A DNA stretch of 64,000 nt, from contig CAMJDL010000006.1 in assembly GCA_946404405.1 (NCBI GenBank), positions 1 through 64,000 of the forward strand. The letters are read 5' to 3'. The notes below the pieces were generated by a model. That model was not told where the DNA came from, made no database searches, and saw only the letters and a program-made list of their open reading frames with translations. Positions 8,550-17,158 of this stretch are shown here, piece by piece. Positions within the stretch are counted from its first letter, which is position 1, and each line of letters begins with the position of its first letter. Made by a program: the position numbers and the translations under genes. The stretch is from an uncultured Prevotella sp. GTDB taxonomy: Bacteria > Bacteroidota > Bacteroidia > Bacteroidales > Bacteroidaceae.

Positions 8550-8917
8550 TACAACGCAAGCAGTCCATTTTTCTACTGCTGGCCGCTATTCTGGGGGTGT
8601 TTGTCATCGTGAACTATCCGATATGGCCACTCTTTGTGCAGTCATTGTTGGCAACCTCGCTTAGTATTTTTACCATTTTCAAATATAAGCGTCGTCCGTT
8701 GCAAGCCCGTTTCAGTGTCATTGCAGCCATCATATTCCTGCTGTGGTATCCTGCTGTCCTATTGGTCAACAAGTTTATGATGCCGTCTGGTTTGCAATTC
8801 GATATTGTCAACATTTGGGGTGCTCTGCCTGCTGCCAGTGCTATTCTTTGTATCTTGGCACGTAAGGGTATCATGGATGACGAACGATTGGTGAGGGCAG
8901 CTGATAGAATCAGATGA
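8546..8917 (+). CDS. DUF4293-family membrane protein
   Basis: A 123-aa protein starting MIQRKQSIFLLLAAILGVF, with four hydrophobic segments and a short basic C-terminus. It fits the Bacteroidota DUF4293 family, whose role is unknown. Both ends are joined by 4-base ATGA overlaps, upstream to rpoZ and downstream to queA, so it is translated as part of a chain of genes for transcription, membrane and tRNA functions. Confidence 0.75.
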   Translation: MIQRKQSIFLLLAAILGVFVIVNYPIWPLFVQSLLATSLSIFTIFKYKRRPLQARFSVIAAIIFLLWYPAVLLVNKFMMPSGLQFDIVNIWGALPAASAILCILARKGIMDDERLVRAADRIR

Positions 8918-10173
8918 ATACACAGGAGATACAGATAAGCGATTACAACTACGAGTTGCCTGATGAACGTATCGCCAAGTTTCCAAAAGAACAGCGAGAT
9001 CATTCGAAGCTACTCTTATATCGTCAGGGTGAGGTAGGTGAGGATATGTTCTACAACCTGCCAAAATACCTGCCGAAGGGTACTTTGATGGTGATGAACA
9101 ATACGCGTGTCATTCAGGCGCGTCTGCATTTTCGTAAAACCAACGAGAAAGGAGAGAATACAGGTGCTCTGATAGAAATATTCCTGTTAGAGCCTGCAGA
9201 ACCTGCCGATTATGAACAGATGTTCCAGACCACAAAACAGTGTGCCTGGCTCTGTTTGGTGGGTAATCTGAAGAAATGGAAGGAAGGCCCTTTGACAAGG
9301 GAATTAAGAATTAGGAATGAGGAATTAAGAATTAAGGCAACCCGTCGAGGCGAACATGGCACGAGCCAATGGATAGACTTCGAGTGGGATAATGCCTCTA
9401 TCAGTTTTGCTGAGATTCTGGATGCGATGGGTGAGTTACCTATTCCTCCCTATCTGAACCGCGATACTCAGGAGAGCGACCTCACCACTTACCAGACGGT
9501 ATATTCGAAAATCAAGGGTAGTGTGGCTGCACCAACGGCAGGACTACATTTTACAGATGCAGTCTTAAGCGAACTTGATGCGCATGGCATTGAGCGCGAA
9601 GAACTGACGTTGCACGTTGGAGCTGGCACATTCCGTCCTGTCAAGAGTTCAACGATTGGCGAGCACGAGATGCACACGGAGTATATTGCTGTACGTCGTC
9701 ATACCATTGAGCGGCTTATTGCCCATGATGGTTGTGCCATTGCTGTAGGAACCACTAGCGTGCGTACCTTAGAGAGTCTATATTATATGGGTCTTAAGGT
9801 GCTCCGTAATCCTGATATTAAGGAAGAAGATTTGCACGTTAGCCAGTGGGAACCGTATGACGCTACGCTAAATGAGAAATTAGAAATGATAAATGAGAAA
9901 TGCAGCGCCCAACGTTCCCTTCAGGCATTGTTGGATTGGATGATTCGTCATGATTTGACAGTGCTCCACTCTTCAACTCAGATTATCATCGCACCTGGTT
10001 ATGAGTACCATATCGTCAAGATGCTGATAACCAACTTCCACCAGCCTCAGTCAACATTGCTGTTGCTGGTGAGTGCTTTTGTAAAGGGCGACTGGCATAA
10101 AATATATGATTATGCTTTATCGCACGATTTCCGATTCCTAAGCTATGGTGACTCGTCACTGCTGATACCGTAA
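8914..10173 (+). CDS. queA: S-adenosylmethionine:tRNA ribosyltransferase-isomerase (QueA)
   Basis: Transfers the ribosyl part of SAM to preQ1 at tRNA position 34, giving epoxyqueuosine. Family signatures are present: the N-terminal YELPDERIAKFP, the core KGSVAAPTAGLHFT, LHVGAGTFRPV, and near the C-terminus ITNFHQPQSTLLLLVSAF. At 419 aa it is longer than the roughly 350-aa standard form. Much of the excess comes from two in-frame insertions made of tandem 7-bp units (9301-9335 and 9870-9903), placed in variable surface segments. The start overlaps DUF4293 by ATGA. The following enzyme, QueH, is encoded 6 kb downstream in the same gene run. Confidence 0.96.
   Translation: MNTQEIQISDYNYELPDERIAKFPKEQRDHSKLLLYRQGEVGEDMFYNLPKYLPKGTLMVMNNTRVIQARLHFRKTNEKGENTGALIEIFLLEPAEPADYEQMFQTTKQCAWLCLVGNLKKWKEGPLTRELRIRNEELRIKATRRGEHGTSQWIDFEWDNASISFAEILDAMGELPIPPYLNRDTQESDLTTYQTVYSKIKGSVAAPTAGLHFTDAVLSELDAHGIEREELTLHVGAGTFRPVKSSTIGEHEMHTEYIAVRRHTIERLIAHDGCAIAVGTTSVRTLESLYYMGLKVLRNPDIKEEDLHVSQWEPYDATLNEKLEMINEKCSAQRSLQALLDWMIRHDLTVLHSSTQIIIAPGYEYHIVKMLITNFHQPQSTLLLLVSAFVKGDWHKIYDYALSHDFRFLSYGDSSLLIP
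9301..9335 (+). repeat. heptamer tandem array 1 inside queA
   Basis: Five units: GAATTAA, GAATTAG, GAATGAG, GAATTAA, GAATTAA. They encode an Arg/Glu/Leu/Ile-rich insert near residue 130-141. A 7-bp period moves the TAA through all three frames; only unit 3 would place it in the queA frame (9319-9321), and that is the unit reading GAG instead. Confidence 0.85.
9870..9903 (+). repeat. heptamer tandem array 2 inside queA
   Basis: Units AAATGAG, AAATTAG, AAATGAT, AAATGAG and a partial AAATGC. In-frame stops would fall at 9880-9882 and 9901-9903; these positions read TTA and TGC. The class is the reverse complement of the array between folD and the TPR gene. Confidence 0.85.
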
Positions 10174-10201
10174 AAAGGTAAATAGGTAAAAAAGTAAAAT
10201 G
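10170..10201 (+). repeat. 8-bp tandem array between queA and nadE
   Basis: Four 8-bp units starting at the last base before the queA stop: GTAAAAAG, GTAAATAG, GTAAAAAA, GTAAAATG. It fills nearly the whole intergenic gap. Confidence 0.6.
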
Positions 10202-10209
10202 TTATAGAT

Positions 10210-12135
10210 ATGAAACACGGATTCGTCAAAGTTGCTGCTGCAGTGCCAGCTGTCAAGGTGGCCGATGTCATGTACAATGTGCAGGAGATTGAGCGCCTTA
10301 TTGCAATGGCTGACGCTGAACATGTTGAGGTGGTTGTATTCCCTGAGTTGTCTCTCACGGGATACTCTTGTCAGGACTTGTATCGTGAACGTCTGTTGCT
10401 CGACAAGGCTGAGGAAGGACTGCTCCGACTGATTGATTTCACCCGCAAGCTTGATGTTATAGCGGTGGTGGGTATGCCAATCGAGGCTGGTTCGCTGTTA
10501 CTCAACTGTGCTGTTGTCATCCAGCAAGGCTGTATTCTGGCTGTAGTACCCAAAACTTATCTGCCTAACTATGGCGAGTTCTACGAGAAACGTTGGTTTG
10601 CCTCTGCTCGTGACCTGAATCCTACCACCATCTATCTGGCTGGGTCACCTGTCAATATTTCTGCCGAACCTGTTGTCATTCGCACGAGTGATGGCGTTGG
10701 CCTTGGTATTGAGATTTGCGAGGATGTATGGGCACCGATTCCTCCCAGCAACAATCTGACGATGGCTGGAGCTGAAATCATTTTGAACCTGTCTGCTTCC
10801 GACGAACTGATAGGTAAGCATAAATACCTGCGTTCACTGATTGCCCAGCAGAGTGCCCGTACCATTTGTGGCTATGTCTATAGTTCGTGCGGTTTTGGTG
10901 AATCTACGCAGGATGTTGTATATGGCGGGAATGCCATGATTTTCGAGAATGGCATCATGCTGGTTGAGGGTGACCGTTTCTCGTTCCAGCCTCAATTGCA
11001 GACAGCCCAGATAGATGTGGAACGTCTGCGTACTGAGCGTCGTGCCAATTCTACCTTTAAGACTGCCCAGCGTATTGGCCATGCTAGTATATTGGATGCT
11101 AAACTACCTCTGGAACAACATCCCTTCAAGCTGGAACGCACCATTGATCCGCATCCTTTCATTCCTTCTGACAATAATATGGCTGAGACCTGCGAAGAAA
11201 TTCTGAATATCCAGACAGCAGGATTGGCTAAACGCTTGGTGCATACTAATTGCCAGCACGTGGTTATAGGTATCAGTGGTGGTCTTGACTCTACACTGGC
11301 TCTCCTCGTGTGCGTGCGTACCTTTGATAAATTAGGTTACGACCGTAAAGGTATTGTGGGTGTCACGATGCCAGGTTTTGGCACGTCTGACCGTACTCAT
11401 GATAATGCTACCACACTGATGCAGTCGTTGGGTATTTCACAGATGGAAATCAGCATTGCCAAAGCTGTTAAGCAGCATTTCGAGGATATTGGTCACGATA
11501 TCAACAATCATGATGTGACCTATGAGAATTCACAAGCTCGCGAGCGCACGCAGATTCTGATGGATTTGAGTAATAAACTGTCAGCTCTTGTCATTGGTAC
11601 GGGCGATTTGTCTGAATTGGCATTAGGATGGGCTACATATAATGGCGACCACATGTCGATGTACGGTTTGAATGCGGGCATTCCCAAGACCCTGATTCAG
11701 TATCTTATCCGTTATATTGCTGCCTTGCCCAAGTCTTCCGCTGAACGCGATGTGCTGATAGATATAGTGAATACTCCGATTTCTCCTGAGTTGACACCTG
11801 CTGATGCCCATGGTAATATTCAGCAGAAGACGGAAGATTTGGTTGGTCCTTACGAACTGCACGACTTCTTCCTCTACTACATGCTGCGCTATGGTTTCAG
11901 CCCTTCAAAAATCATGCTTTTGGCAGAACATGCATTTGATAAGAGCTACGACAAGGCGACTATTAAGAAGTGGCTCACCACTTTCTGTCGTCGCTTCTTT
12001 GCCCAGCAGTTCAAACGTTCTTGTCTGCCCGATGGTCCAAAGGTTGGTAGCATCTCACTTTCACCGCGTGGCGACTGGCGTATGCCCAGCGATGCCTCCA
12101 GTGCCCTTTGGTTGCACGAATGTGACGAGCTATAG
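10210..12135 (+). CDS. nadE: NAD+ synthase, glutamine-hydrolysing
   Basis: Makes NAD+ from nicotinic acid adenine dinucleotide, ATP and glutamine. The 641-aa protein has two domains. The N-terminal nitrilase-type glutaminase has the triad Glu46 (FPELSLTGYS), Lys115 (VPKTYLPNYGEFYEKRWF) and Cys170 (GIEICEDVW). The C-terminal synthetase has the PP-loop ISGGLDST near residues 355-362. The length is usual for the two-domain form. It is 36 bases after queA and 55 before iorA. Confidence 0.96.
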   Translation: MKHGFVKVAAAVPAVKVADVMYNVQEIERLIAMADAEHVEVVVFPELSLTGYSCQDLYRERLLLDKAEEGLLRLIDFTRKLDVIAVVGMPIEAGSLLLNCAVVIQQGCILAVVPKTYLPNYGEFYEKRWFASARDLNPTTIYLAGSPVNISAEPVVIRTSDGVGLGIEICEDVWAPIPPSNNLTMAGAEIILNLSASDELIGKHKYLRSLIAQQSARTICGYVYSSCGFGESTQDVVYGGNAMIFENGIMLVEGDRFSFQPQLQTAQIDVERLRTERRANSTFKTAQRIGHASILDAKLPLEQHPFKLERTIDPHPFIPSDNNMAETCEEILNIQTAGLAKRLVHTNCQHVVIGISGGLDSTLALLVCVRTFDKLGYDRKGIVGVTMPGFGTSDRTHDNATTLMQSLGISQMEISIAKAVKQHFEDIGHDINNHDVTYENSQARERTQILMDLSNKLSALVIGTGDLSELALGWATYNGDHMSMYGLNAGIPKTLIQYLIRYIAALPKSSAERDVLIDIVNTPISPELTPADAHGNIQQKTEDLVGPYELHDFFLYYMLRYGFSPSKIMLLAEHAFDKSYDKATIKKWLTTFCRRFFAQQFKRSCLPDGPKVGSISLSPRGDWRMPSDASSALWLHECDEL

Positions 12136-12190
12136 TAAACAGTATTAAGAAATCATAAATATCAAAATTCAATTATAAAACTTCAAAAAT

Positions 12191-13798
12191 ATGAAGAAAC
12201 TACTATTAGGAGATGAGGCCATTGCTCAAGGTGCACTCGATGCAGGCTTGAGTGGTGTGTATGCCTATCCGGGCACGCCCTCTACAGAGATTACTGAGTA
12301 TATTCAGCAGTCGCCCTTGGCTAAGGAGCGTGGTGTACATAGTCGCTGGAGTACCAACGAGAAGACGGCTATGGAGGCTGCTTTGGGTATGTCGTACATG
12401 GGTAAGCGCGCCTTGGTGTGCATGAAACATGTGGGCTTGAATGTCTGTGCTGACCCCTTTGTTAATTCAGCTATGACAGGTACCAATGGTGGTATCATTG
12501 TCTTGGTGGCTGACGACCCTTCGATGCACTCCAGTCAGGACGAGCAAGACTCTCGTTTCTATGGTAAGTTTGCCATGATTCCTACGTTGGAACCCTCAAA
12601 CCAACAGGAGGCATACGACATGATAGCTGAGGCCTACGAGATGTCTGAGAAGTTGCAGTTGCCCGTGCTGATGCGTGTCACGACCCGTATGGCACACAGT
12701 CGTGCCGTAGTCAAGTGTGCTGATGAGCCACGAAAGCAAAATGAGCTGAACTATAATGCCAAGGCTTCCAACTGGGTACTGTTGCCTGCCTTTGCCCGTA
12801 AGCGTAATGATATTGTGACTGCTCAGCAGCCGCTGTTGGAACAGATGGCTGTCGATAGCCCATATAATAAATATGTAGATGGGAAAGACCAAAAGATGGG
12901 TGTTATTGCCAGTGGTATAGCCTACAACTACCTGATGGAGTGCTTCCCTGACGGATGTCCTTTCCCTGTGCTGAAGATTTCACAGTATCCTATTCCCAAG
13001 AAGTTGATTCGTCGTATGACGGACGATTGCGAGTTTGTACTGATTGCTGAGGAAGGTCAGCCTTTCATCGAGGATCAGGTACGTGGTGTGATGCCTGGTA
13101 ATGCTGTTATCAAGGGTCGTCTCACAGGCGAGCTGCCTCGTACAGGTGAACTGAATCCCGACCTCATCAAGAAGGCACTGGGTATGGAGATTGGTGAGAA
13201 CTATGCACCATGCGAGGATGTGGCTCCACGTCCACCCGCATTGTGTCAGGGTTGTGGTCACCGCGATGTCTATCAGGCATTGAACGAGGTGCTTTTGAAC
13301 TATCCCAACGCCCGTGTGTTTGGTGATATCGGCTGCTACACACTTGGTTTCCTGCCTCCTTATAAGGCTATCCACTCTTGTGTTGACATGGGTGCCTCTA
13401 TCACGATGGCCAAGGGTGCAAGCGACGCTGGTCAGTGGCCTGCTGTGGCTATCATTGGCGACTCTACGTTTACACACTCGGGTATGACGGGTCTCTTGGA
13501 TGCTGTCAACGAGAATGCCGACATCACCGTGATTATCTCTGATAACCTCACTACTGCTATGACGGGTGGTCAGGATTCTGCTGGTACCAATAAGTTCGAG
13601 GCTATTTGCCGTGGCTTGGGTGTCAGCGATGAGCATCTGAAGGTGGTGGTTCCACTGCCCAAGAATATGGATGAGATCAAGCAGACCATCGAGCAGGAAA
13701 TCAACTACCACGGAGTCAGCGTGATTATTCCACGTCGTGAGTGTATGCAGACCTTGCAGCGTCACCTGAAGCAGAAGAAAGCTGCGGAGAAGAAGTAA
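12191..13798 (+). CDS. iorA: indolepyruvate:ferredoxin oxidoreductase, alpha subunit
   Basis: Large subunit of the enzyme that oxidatively decarboxylates aryl pyruvates (from Trp, Tyr, Phe) to aryl-acetyl-CoA with reduction of ferredoxin. Seen are the N-terminal pyrimidine-binding region (GVYAYPGTPSTEITEYI), CQGCGH, and the TPP/Mg site (AIIGDSTFTHSGMTGLLDA followed by ISDNLTTAMTGGQ). The protein ends at residue 535 in a Lys-rich tail and lacks the two C-terminal [4Fe-4S] ferredoxin motifs of the archaeal-type subunit, so electrons must leave by a separate carrier. iorB and a PLP aminotransferase follow directly. Confidence 0.9.
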   Translation: MKKLLLGDEAIAQGALDAGLSGVYAYPGTPSTEITEYIQQSPLAKERGVHSRWSTNEKTAMEAALGMSYMGKRALVCMKHVGLNVCADPFVNSAMTGTNGGIIVLVADDPSMHSSQDEQDSRFYGKFAMIPTLEPSNQQEAYDMIAEAYEMSEKLQLPVLMRVTTRMAHSRAVVKCADEPRKQNELNYNAKASNWVLLPAFARKRNDIVTAQQPLLEQMAVDSPYNKYVDGKDQKMGVIASGIAYNYLMECFPDGCPFPVLKISQYPIPKKLIRRMTDDCEFVLIAEEGQPFIEDQVRGVMPGNAVIKGRLTGELPRTGELNPDLIKKALGMEIGENYAPCEDVAPRPPALCQGCGHRDVYQALNEVLLNYPNARVFGDIGCYTLGFLPPYKAIHSCVDMGASITMAKGASDAGQWPAVAIIGDSTFTHSGMTGLLDAVNENADITVIISDNLTTAMTGGQDSAGTNKFEAICRGLGVSDEHLKVVVPLPKNMDEIKQTIEQEINYHGVSVIIPRRECMQTLQRHLKQKKAAEKK

Positions 13799-13801
13799 AC
13801 T

Positions 13802-13833
13802 CGAAATGTCGAAATAACGAAATATCGAATATG
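13802..13833 (+). repeat. 8-bp tandem array between iorA and iorB
   Basis: Four units CGAAATGT, CGAAATAA, CGAAATAT, CGAATATG. The last one includes the iorB start codon, so the array forms the translation-initiation region of iorB. Confidence 0.7.
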
Positions 13834-14403
13834 AAAACTGATATAATACTTTGTGGAGTAGGAGGACAGGGAATCCTCTCCATTGCCACGATTATTGGTG
13901 AGGCAGCCATGAAGGAAGACCTCTACATCAAGCAGGCCGAGGTTCACGGCATGTCGCAGCGTGGTGGTGATGTACAGTCGAATCTGCGCATTTCCAGCGA
14001 ACCTATTGCCAGCGACCTGATTCCTATGGGTAGTGCCGATGTCATCATCTCTATGGAACCCATGGAGGCTCTGCGCTATCTGCCTTTCCTCTCGAAGGAT
14101 GGCTGGATTATTACGTCGAGTGCACCATTCGTCAATATCCCCAACTATCCGGAGATAGAGACCATTAAGGCTGATTTGGAGAAGTTGCCTCACGTCATCA
14201 TGCTCGACATCGAGCAGAAAGCGAAGGACGCTGGTGTTCCCCGCAGTGCCAATGTTATCTTGTTGGGTGCTGCCCAGAAGGCACTTGGCATCGAATACGA
14301 GAAGTTGGAAGATGCCATCCGCAGCGTCTTTGGTCGTAAGGGTGAGGCCATCGTCGAGGCAAACATGAAGGCATTAGCAATTGGTAAAGAAGCGCAGAAG
14401 TAA
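13831..14403 (+). CDS. iorB: indolepyruvate:ferredoxin oxidoreductase, beta subunit
   Basis: Gamma/beta-type subunit of the 2-oxoacid oxidoreductase, 190 aa, partner of IorA. The N-terminus MKTDIILCGVGGQGILSIA has the glycine-rich nucleotide-type fold, and HGMSQRGGDVQSNLRI is the conserved core motif. I chose ATG 13831; the longer frame from 13741 runs back into iorA. Its stop TAA shares one base with the ATG of the aminotransferase gene (TAATG), so the two are coupled. Confidence 0.9.
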   Translation: MKTDIILCGVGGQGILSIATIIGEAAMKEDLYIKQAEVHGMSQRGGDVQSNLRISSEPIASDLIPMGSADVIISMEPMEALRYLPFLSKDGWIITSSAPFVNIPNYPEIETIKADLEKLPHVIMLDIEQKAKDAGVPRSANVILLGAAQKALGIEYEKLEDAIRSVFGRKGEAIVEANMKALAIGKEAQK

Positions 14404-15707
14404 TGAGTACTCCGATTAAGAAAGAAATTGTCGACGGACTGATTGCCGAATTGGGCATTAAGGACTTTGCCAAGGCCACCATCCGCGAGGTGAAGCAGGT
14501 GGCTGCTAAAGCTGAGCAACAGAGTGGGGTAGAGTTCATCAAGATGGAGATGGGTATTCCTGGGTTGCCTGCCGCTCAGGTGGGTGTCGATGCACAGGTC
14601 AAGGCCTTGCAGGATGGTATTGCCCATAGCTATCCTGATATTCAGGGCTATCCTGAACTGAAGAAGCAGGCTTCGCGCTTTGTCAAGGCATTCATTGGCC
14701 TCGATGTTGCTCCCGAGGGCTGTGTACCTGTTAGTGGCTCTATGCAGGGCACGTTTGCCTCGTTCCTGACTTGTTCACAGGCATCGAAGCAGAAAGATAC
14801 CGTCCTGTTCATCGACCCTGGTTTCCCTGTTCAGAAGATGCAGTTGCAGGTCATGGGCGTCAAGTACGAGACCTTTGATGTCTACGATTATCGTGGCGAC
14901 AAGCTCGCTCCCAAGTTGGAGAGCTATCTCTCGAAGGGTAACATCTGCGCCATCATCTACTCGAATCCCAACAATCCCTCGTGGGTTTGTCTGAACGAGC
15001 AGGAACTGGAGTCTATCGGACGTCTGGCTACGAAGTACGATACCATTGTGATGGAGGATTTGGCTTACTTCGCCATGGACTTCCGCAAGAACCTCAGCGT
15101 ACCTTTCGAGGCTCCCTATCAGCCTTCTGTTGGTCGCTATACGGACAATTACATCCTGCTGATATCGGGCTCCAAGGCCTTCAGCTATGCTGGCGAACGT
15201 ATTGGCGTTACCTGTATCTCTAATGCTCTGTTCCACCGCCATTTCGACGATTTGGCACAGCGTTACGAGGGTCTGCCTTTTGGTTTGGTGTTCTCTACGC
15301 GCATGCTTTATGCGCTCAGTAGTGGTACCAGTCACAGTGCCCAATATGCAATGGCTGCCATGCTGCGTGCTGCTGTCGATGGCGAGTACGATTTCCGTAA
15401 GGAGGTAAGCGTCTATGGCGAGCGTGCCCATAAACTGAAGGAGATTTTCTGTCGTCACGGTTTCCATATTGTTTACGACAAGGACCTCGACGAGCCTGTT
15501 GCTGACGGTTTCTACTTTACCATAGGCTACAAGCAGATGACCAGTGGCGAGCTGGCTCGCGAACTGATGTACTACGGCGTGTCTGCTATCTGCCTGATTA
15601 CCACTGGCTCGCATCAGGAAGGCCTGCGCGTCTGCACCTCGTTCATCGAGGACCATCAGTATGCGCAGCTCGAAGAGCGCATGCAACTGTTCGAACAGAA
15701 CAATTAA
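14403..15707 (+). CDS. class I/II PLP-dependent aminotransferase
   Basis: A 434-aa fold-type I aminotransferase. The PLP lysine lies in SGSKAFSYAGERIGV (Lys about 258); NPNNPSW and the upstream Asp/Tyr region are also as expected. It starts on the last base of the iorB stop, so it is very likely a functional partner of IorAB. Inference: it deaminates aromatic (or other) amino acids to the keto acids that IorAB oxidises. The substrate cannot be fixed from sequence. In many Bacteroidales iorAB is followed by a phenylacetate-CoA ligase gene; none is present here. Confidence 0.85.
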   Translation: MSTPIKKEIVDGLIAELGIKDFAKATIREVKQVAAKAEQQSGVEFIKMEMGIPGLPAAQVGVDAQVKALQDGIAHSYPDIQGYPELKKQASRFVKAFIGLDVAPEGCVPVSGSMQGTFASFLTCSQASKQKDTVLFIDPGFPVQKMQLQVMGVKYETFDVYDYRGDKLAPKLESYLSKGNICAIIYSNPNNPSWVCLNEQELESIGRLATKYDTIVMEDLAYFAMDFRKNLSVPFEAPYQPSVGRYTDNYILLISGSKAFSYAGERIGVTCISNALFHRHFDDLAQRYEGLPFGLVFSTRMLYALSSGTSHSAQYAMAAMLRAAVDGEYDFRKEVSVYGERAHKLKEIFCRHGFHIVYDKDLDEPVADGFYFTIGYKQMTSGELARELMYYGVSAICLITTGSHQEGLRVCTSFIEDHQYAQLEERMQLFEQNN

Positions 15708-15713
15708 TATACA

Positions 15714-16526
15714 ATGGCATTTGGATATTTCATAGGCGGTTTCTTGGGATTCATGAGCGGCGGACCGTTAGGTGCGCTGGCTGGTGCTGTGCTTGGCGGA
15801 TGGTTTGAGAAGATGCTGAACTCCGTCAACACCCCTGAGACCCAAGGAACCTTTGATGGACAAAGCGGTTACCAATCGAGAACATACGGAGGCTATACCC
15901 AGGAACAGATTTATCAGGGACAACGTAACAGCTTCCTGTTCTCGCTGTTGGTGCTGGCCTCGTACATCATCAAGGCTGATGGCAAGGTGATGCATTCCGA
16001 AATGGAGTTGGTGCGTAATATGCTCAGCCAGAACTTTGGAGCAAATGCCCGTCAGCAGGGTGACGACATCCTGCGTAAGCTGTTCGACGAACAGAAACGG
16101 GTAGGGGCTTCGCAGTTCAGACAGACTGTGGCAGACTGTTGCCAGCAGATTGCCCGTAATATGGACTATGCCCAGCGTCTGCAACTGCTGAACTTCCTGG
16201 TACTTATCTCGCAGGCTGACGGAAGGGTCGATCCTACTGAAGTGACGGCTATGAAGGAGTGTGCCCAGTGGATGCACATGAATGTTGACGAGGTGGACTC
16301 GATGCTGGGCATGGGTAAGGACGATTTGGCGTCAGCCTATCAGGTGCTGGGTGTGTCGCCCGATGCCAGTGATGCTGAGGTGAAGAAGGCCTATCGACGT
16401 TTGGCCCTCAATCACCATCCTGATAAGGTTGCAGCATTGGGTGATGATGTGCGCAAAGCTGCCGAGAAGAAGTTCCAGAAGATTAACGATGCCAAAGAAC
16501 GCATTTGGAAAGCCCGTGGACTGTGA
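15714..16526 (+). CDS. TerB/DnaJ-domain protein (DjlA-like)
   Basis: A 270-aa protein with three parts: a Gly-rich hydrophobic N-terminus ([20 protein letters not shown]) that could sit in the membrane, a helical TerB-like middle ([18 protein letters not shown] and a second copy [18 protein letters not shown]), and a C-terminal J domain with HPD (NHHPDK, about residue 236). This layout is that of DjlA-type co-chaperones, which stimulate DnaK. It lies 6 bases after the aminotransferase gene, and its last 38 bases overlap queH. Confidence 0.82.
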   Translation: MAFGYFIGGFLGFMSGGPLGALAGAVLGGWFEKMLNSVNTPETQGTFDGQSGYQSRTYGGYTQEQIYQGQRNSFLFSLLVLASYIIKADGKVMHSEMELVRNMLSQNFGANARQQGDDILRKLFDEQKRVGASQFRQTVADCCQQIARNMDYAQRLQLLNFLVLISQADGRVDPTEVTAMKECAQWMHMNVDEVDSMLGMGKDDLASAYQVLGVSPDASDAEVKKAYRRLALNHHPDKVAALGDDVRKAAEKKFQKINDAKERIWKARGL

Positions 16527-17094
16527 CCGTGTGCTGTTGCATGCGTGTTGTGCGCCCTGCTCGTCGGCCATCGTGGAATGGATGCTGAACAATGGGGTGC
16601 GACCTACCATCTTCTATTATAATCCAAACATCTTTCCACGCGAAGAATACGAGATTCGTAAGAATGAAAGTAAGCGACATGCAGAGAGCCTTGGCATAGC
16701 GTGGATTGATGGCGACTACGACCATGAGTTGTGGCAACAATGCGTGTGCGGATTGGAGAACGAACCTGAGCGCGGACGGCGCTGTGACCTGTGTTTCCTG
16801 ATGCGAATGAAGGCTGCTGCTGAAAAGGCAAAGGCCATCGGAATAAAGTGCTTTACCACGACGCTGGCTTCGTCAAGATGGAAGAATTTGGAGCAAATCA
16901 ATCGTGCTGGGCACGAAGCTGAGAAGTTGGTGGGCGATGTGGTCTTCTGGGACCAGAACTGGCGCAAGGGAGGACTCTATGAACGCAGGAATCAGTTGCT
17001 GAAAGAATTTAACTTTTATAACCAGCAGTATTGTGGCTGCGAATTCAGCAAGCAGCAACGTGAAGCATACGAGATAGCTAAAAACTTAAAGTAA
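16489..17094 (+). CDS. queH: epoxyqueuosine reductase QueH
   Basis: Reduces epoxyqueuosine in tRNA to queuosine; the non-B12 family that replaces QueG. The 201-aa protein has the signature cysteines CC..C in HACCAPCSS (Cys20, Cys21, Cys24), the middle RRCDLCF, and C-terminal YCGCEFS, which together hold the Fe-S and metal centre. ATG 16489 gives a sensible N-terminus; the frame extends to 16429 but only as a shadow of the DnaJ gene. The 38-base overlap makes coupling likely. Together with queA it covers two consecutive steps. Confidence 0.9.
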   Translation: MPKNAFGKPVDCDRVLLHACCAPCSSAIVEWMLNNGVRPTIFYYNPNIFPREEYEIRKNESKRHAESLGIAWIDGDYDHELWQQCVCGLENEPERGRRCDLCFLMRMKAAAEKAKAIGIKCFTTTLASSRWKNLEQINRAGHEAEKLVGDVVFWDQNWRKGGLYERRNQLLKEFNFYNQQYCGCEFSKQQREAYEIAKNLK

Positions 17095-17096
17095 AG

Positions 17097-17128
17097 TTTG
17101 GGCGTCTCGTTTTTTTTATGTAATTTTG
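17097..17128 (+). promoter_or_regulatory. Bacteroidota promoter (ffh)
   Basis: TTTG 17097-17100, 20-base spacer, TAATTTTG 17121-17128, 30 bases before the ffh start. Confidence 0.75.
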
Positions 17129-17158
17129 CACCTTCAAAAATTAATTAGGTAAAATAAC

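Noticed and set aside
8914..10173. queA considered a pseudogene because of odd low-complexity inserts
   Set aside because: The frame is open throughout, both inserts avoid stops, and all catalytic motifs are intact.
14775..15686. 303-codon open frame opposite the aminotransferase gene
   Set aside because: Shadow of a real gene; no start region or promoter on that strand.
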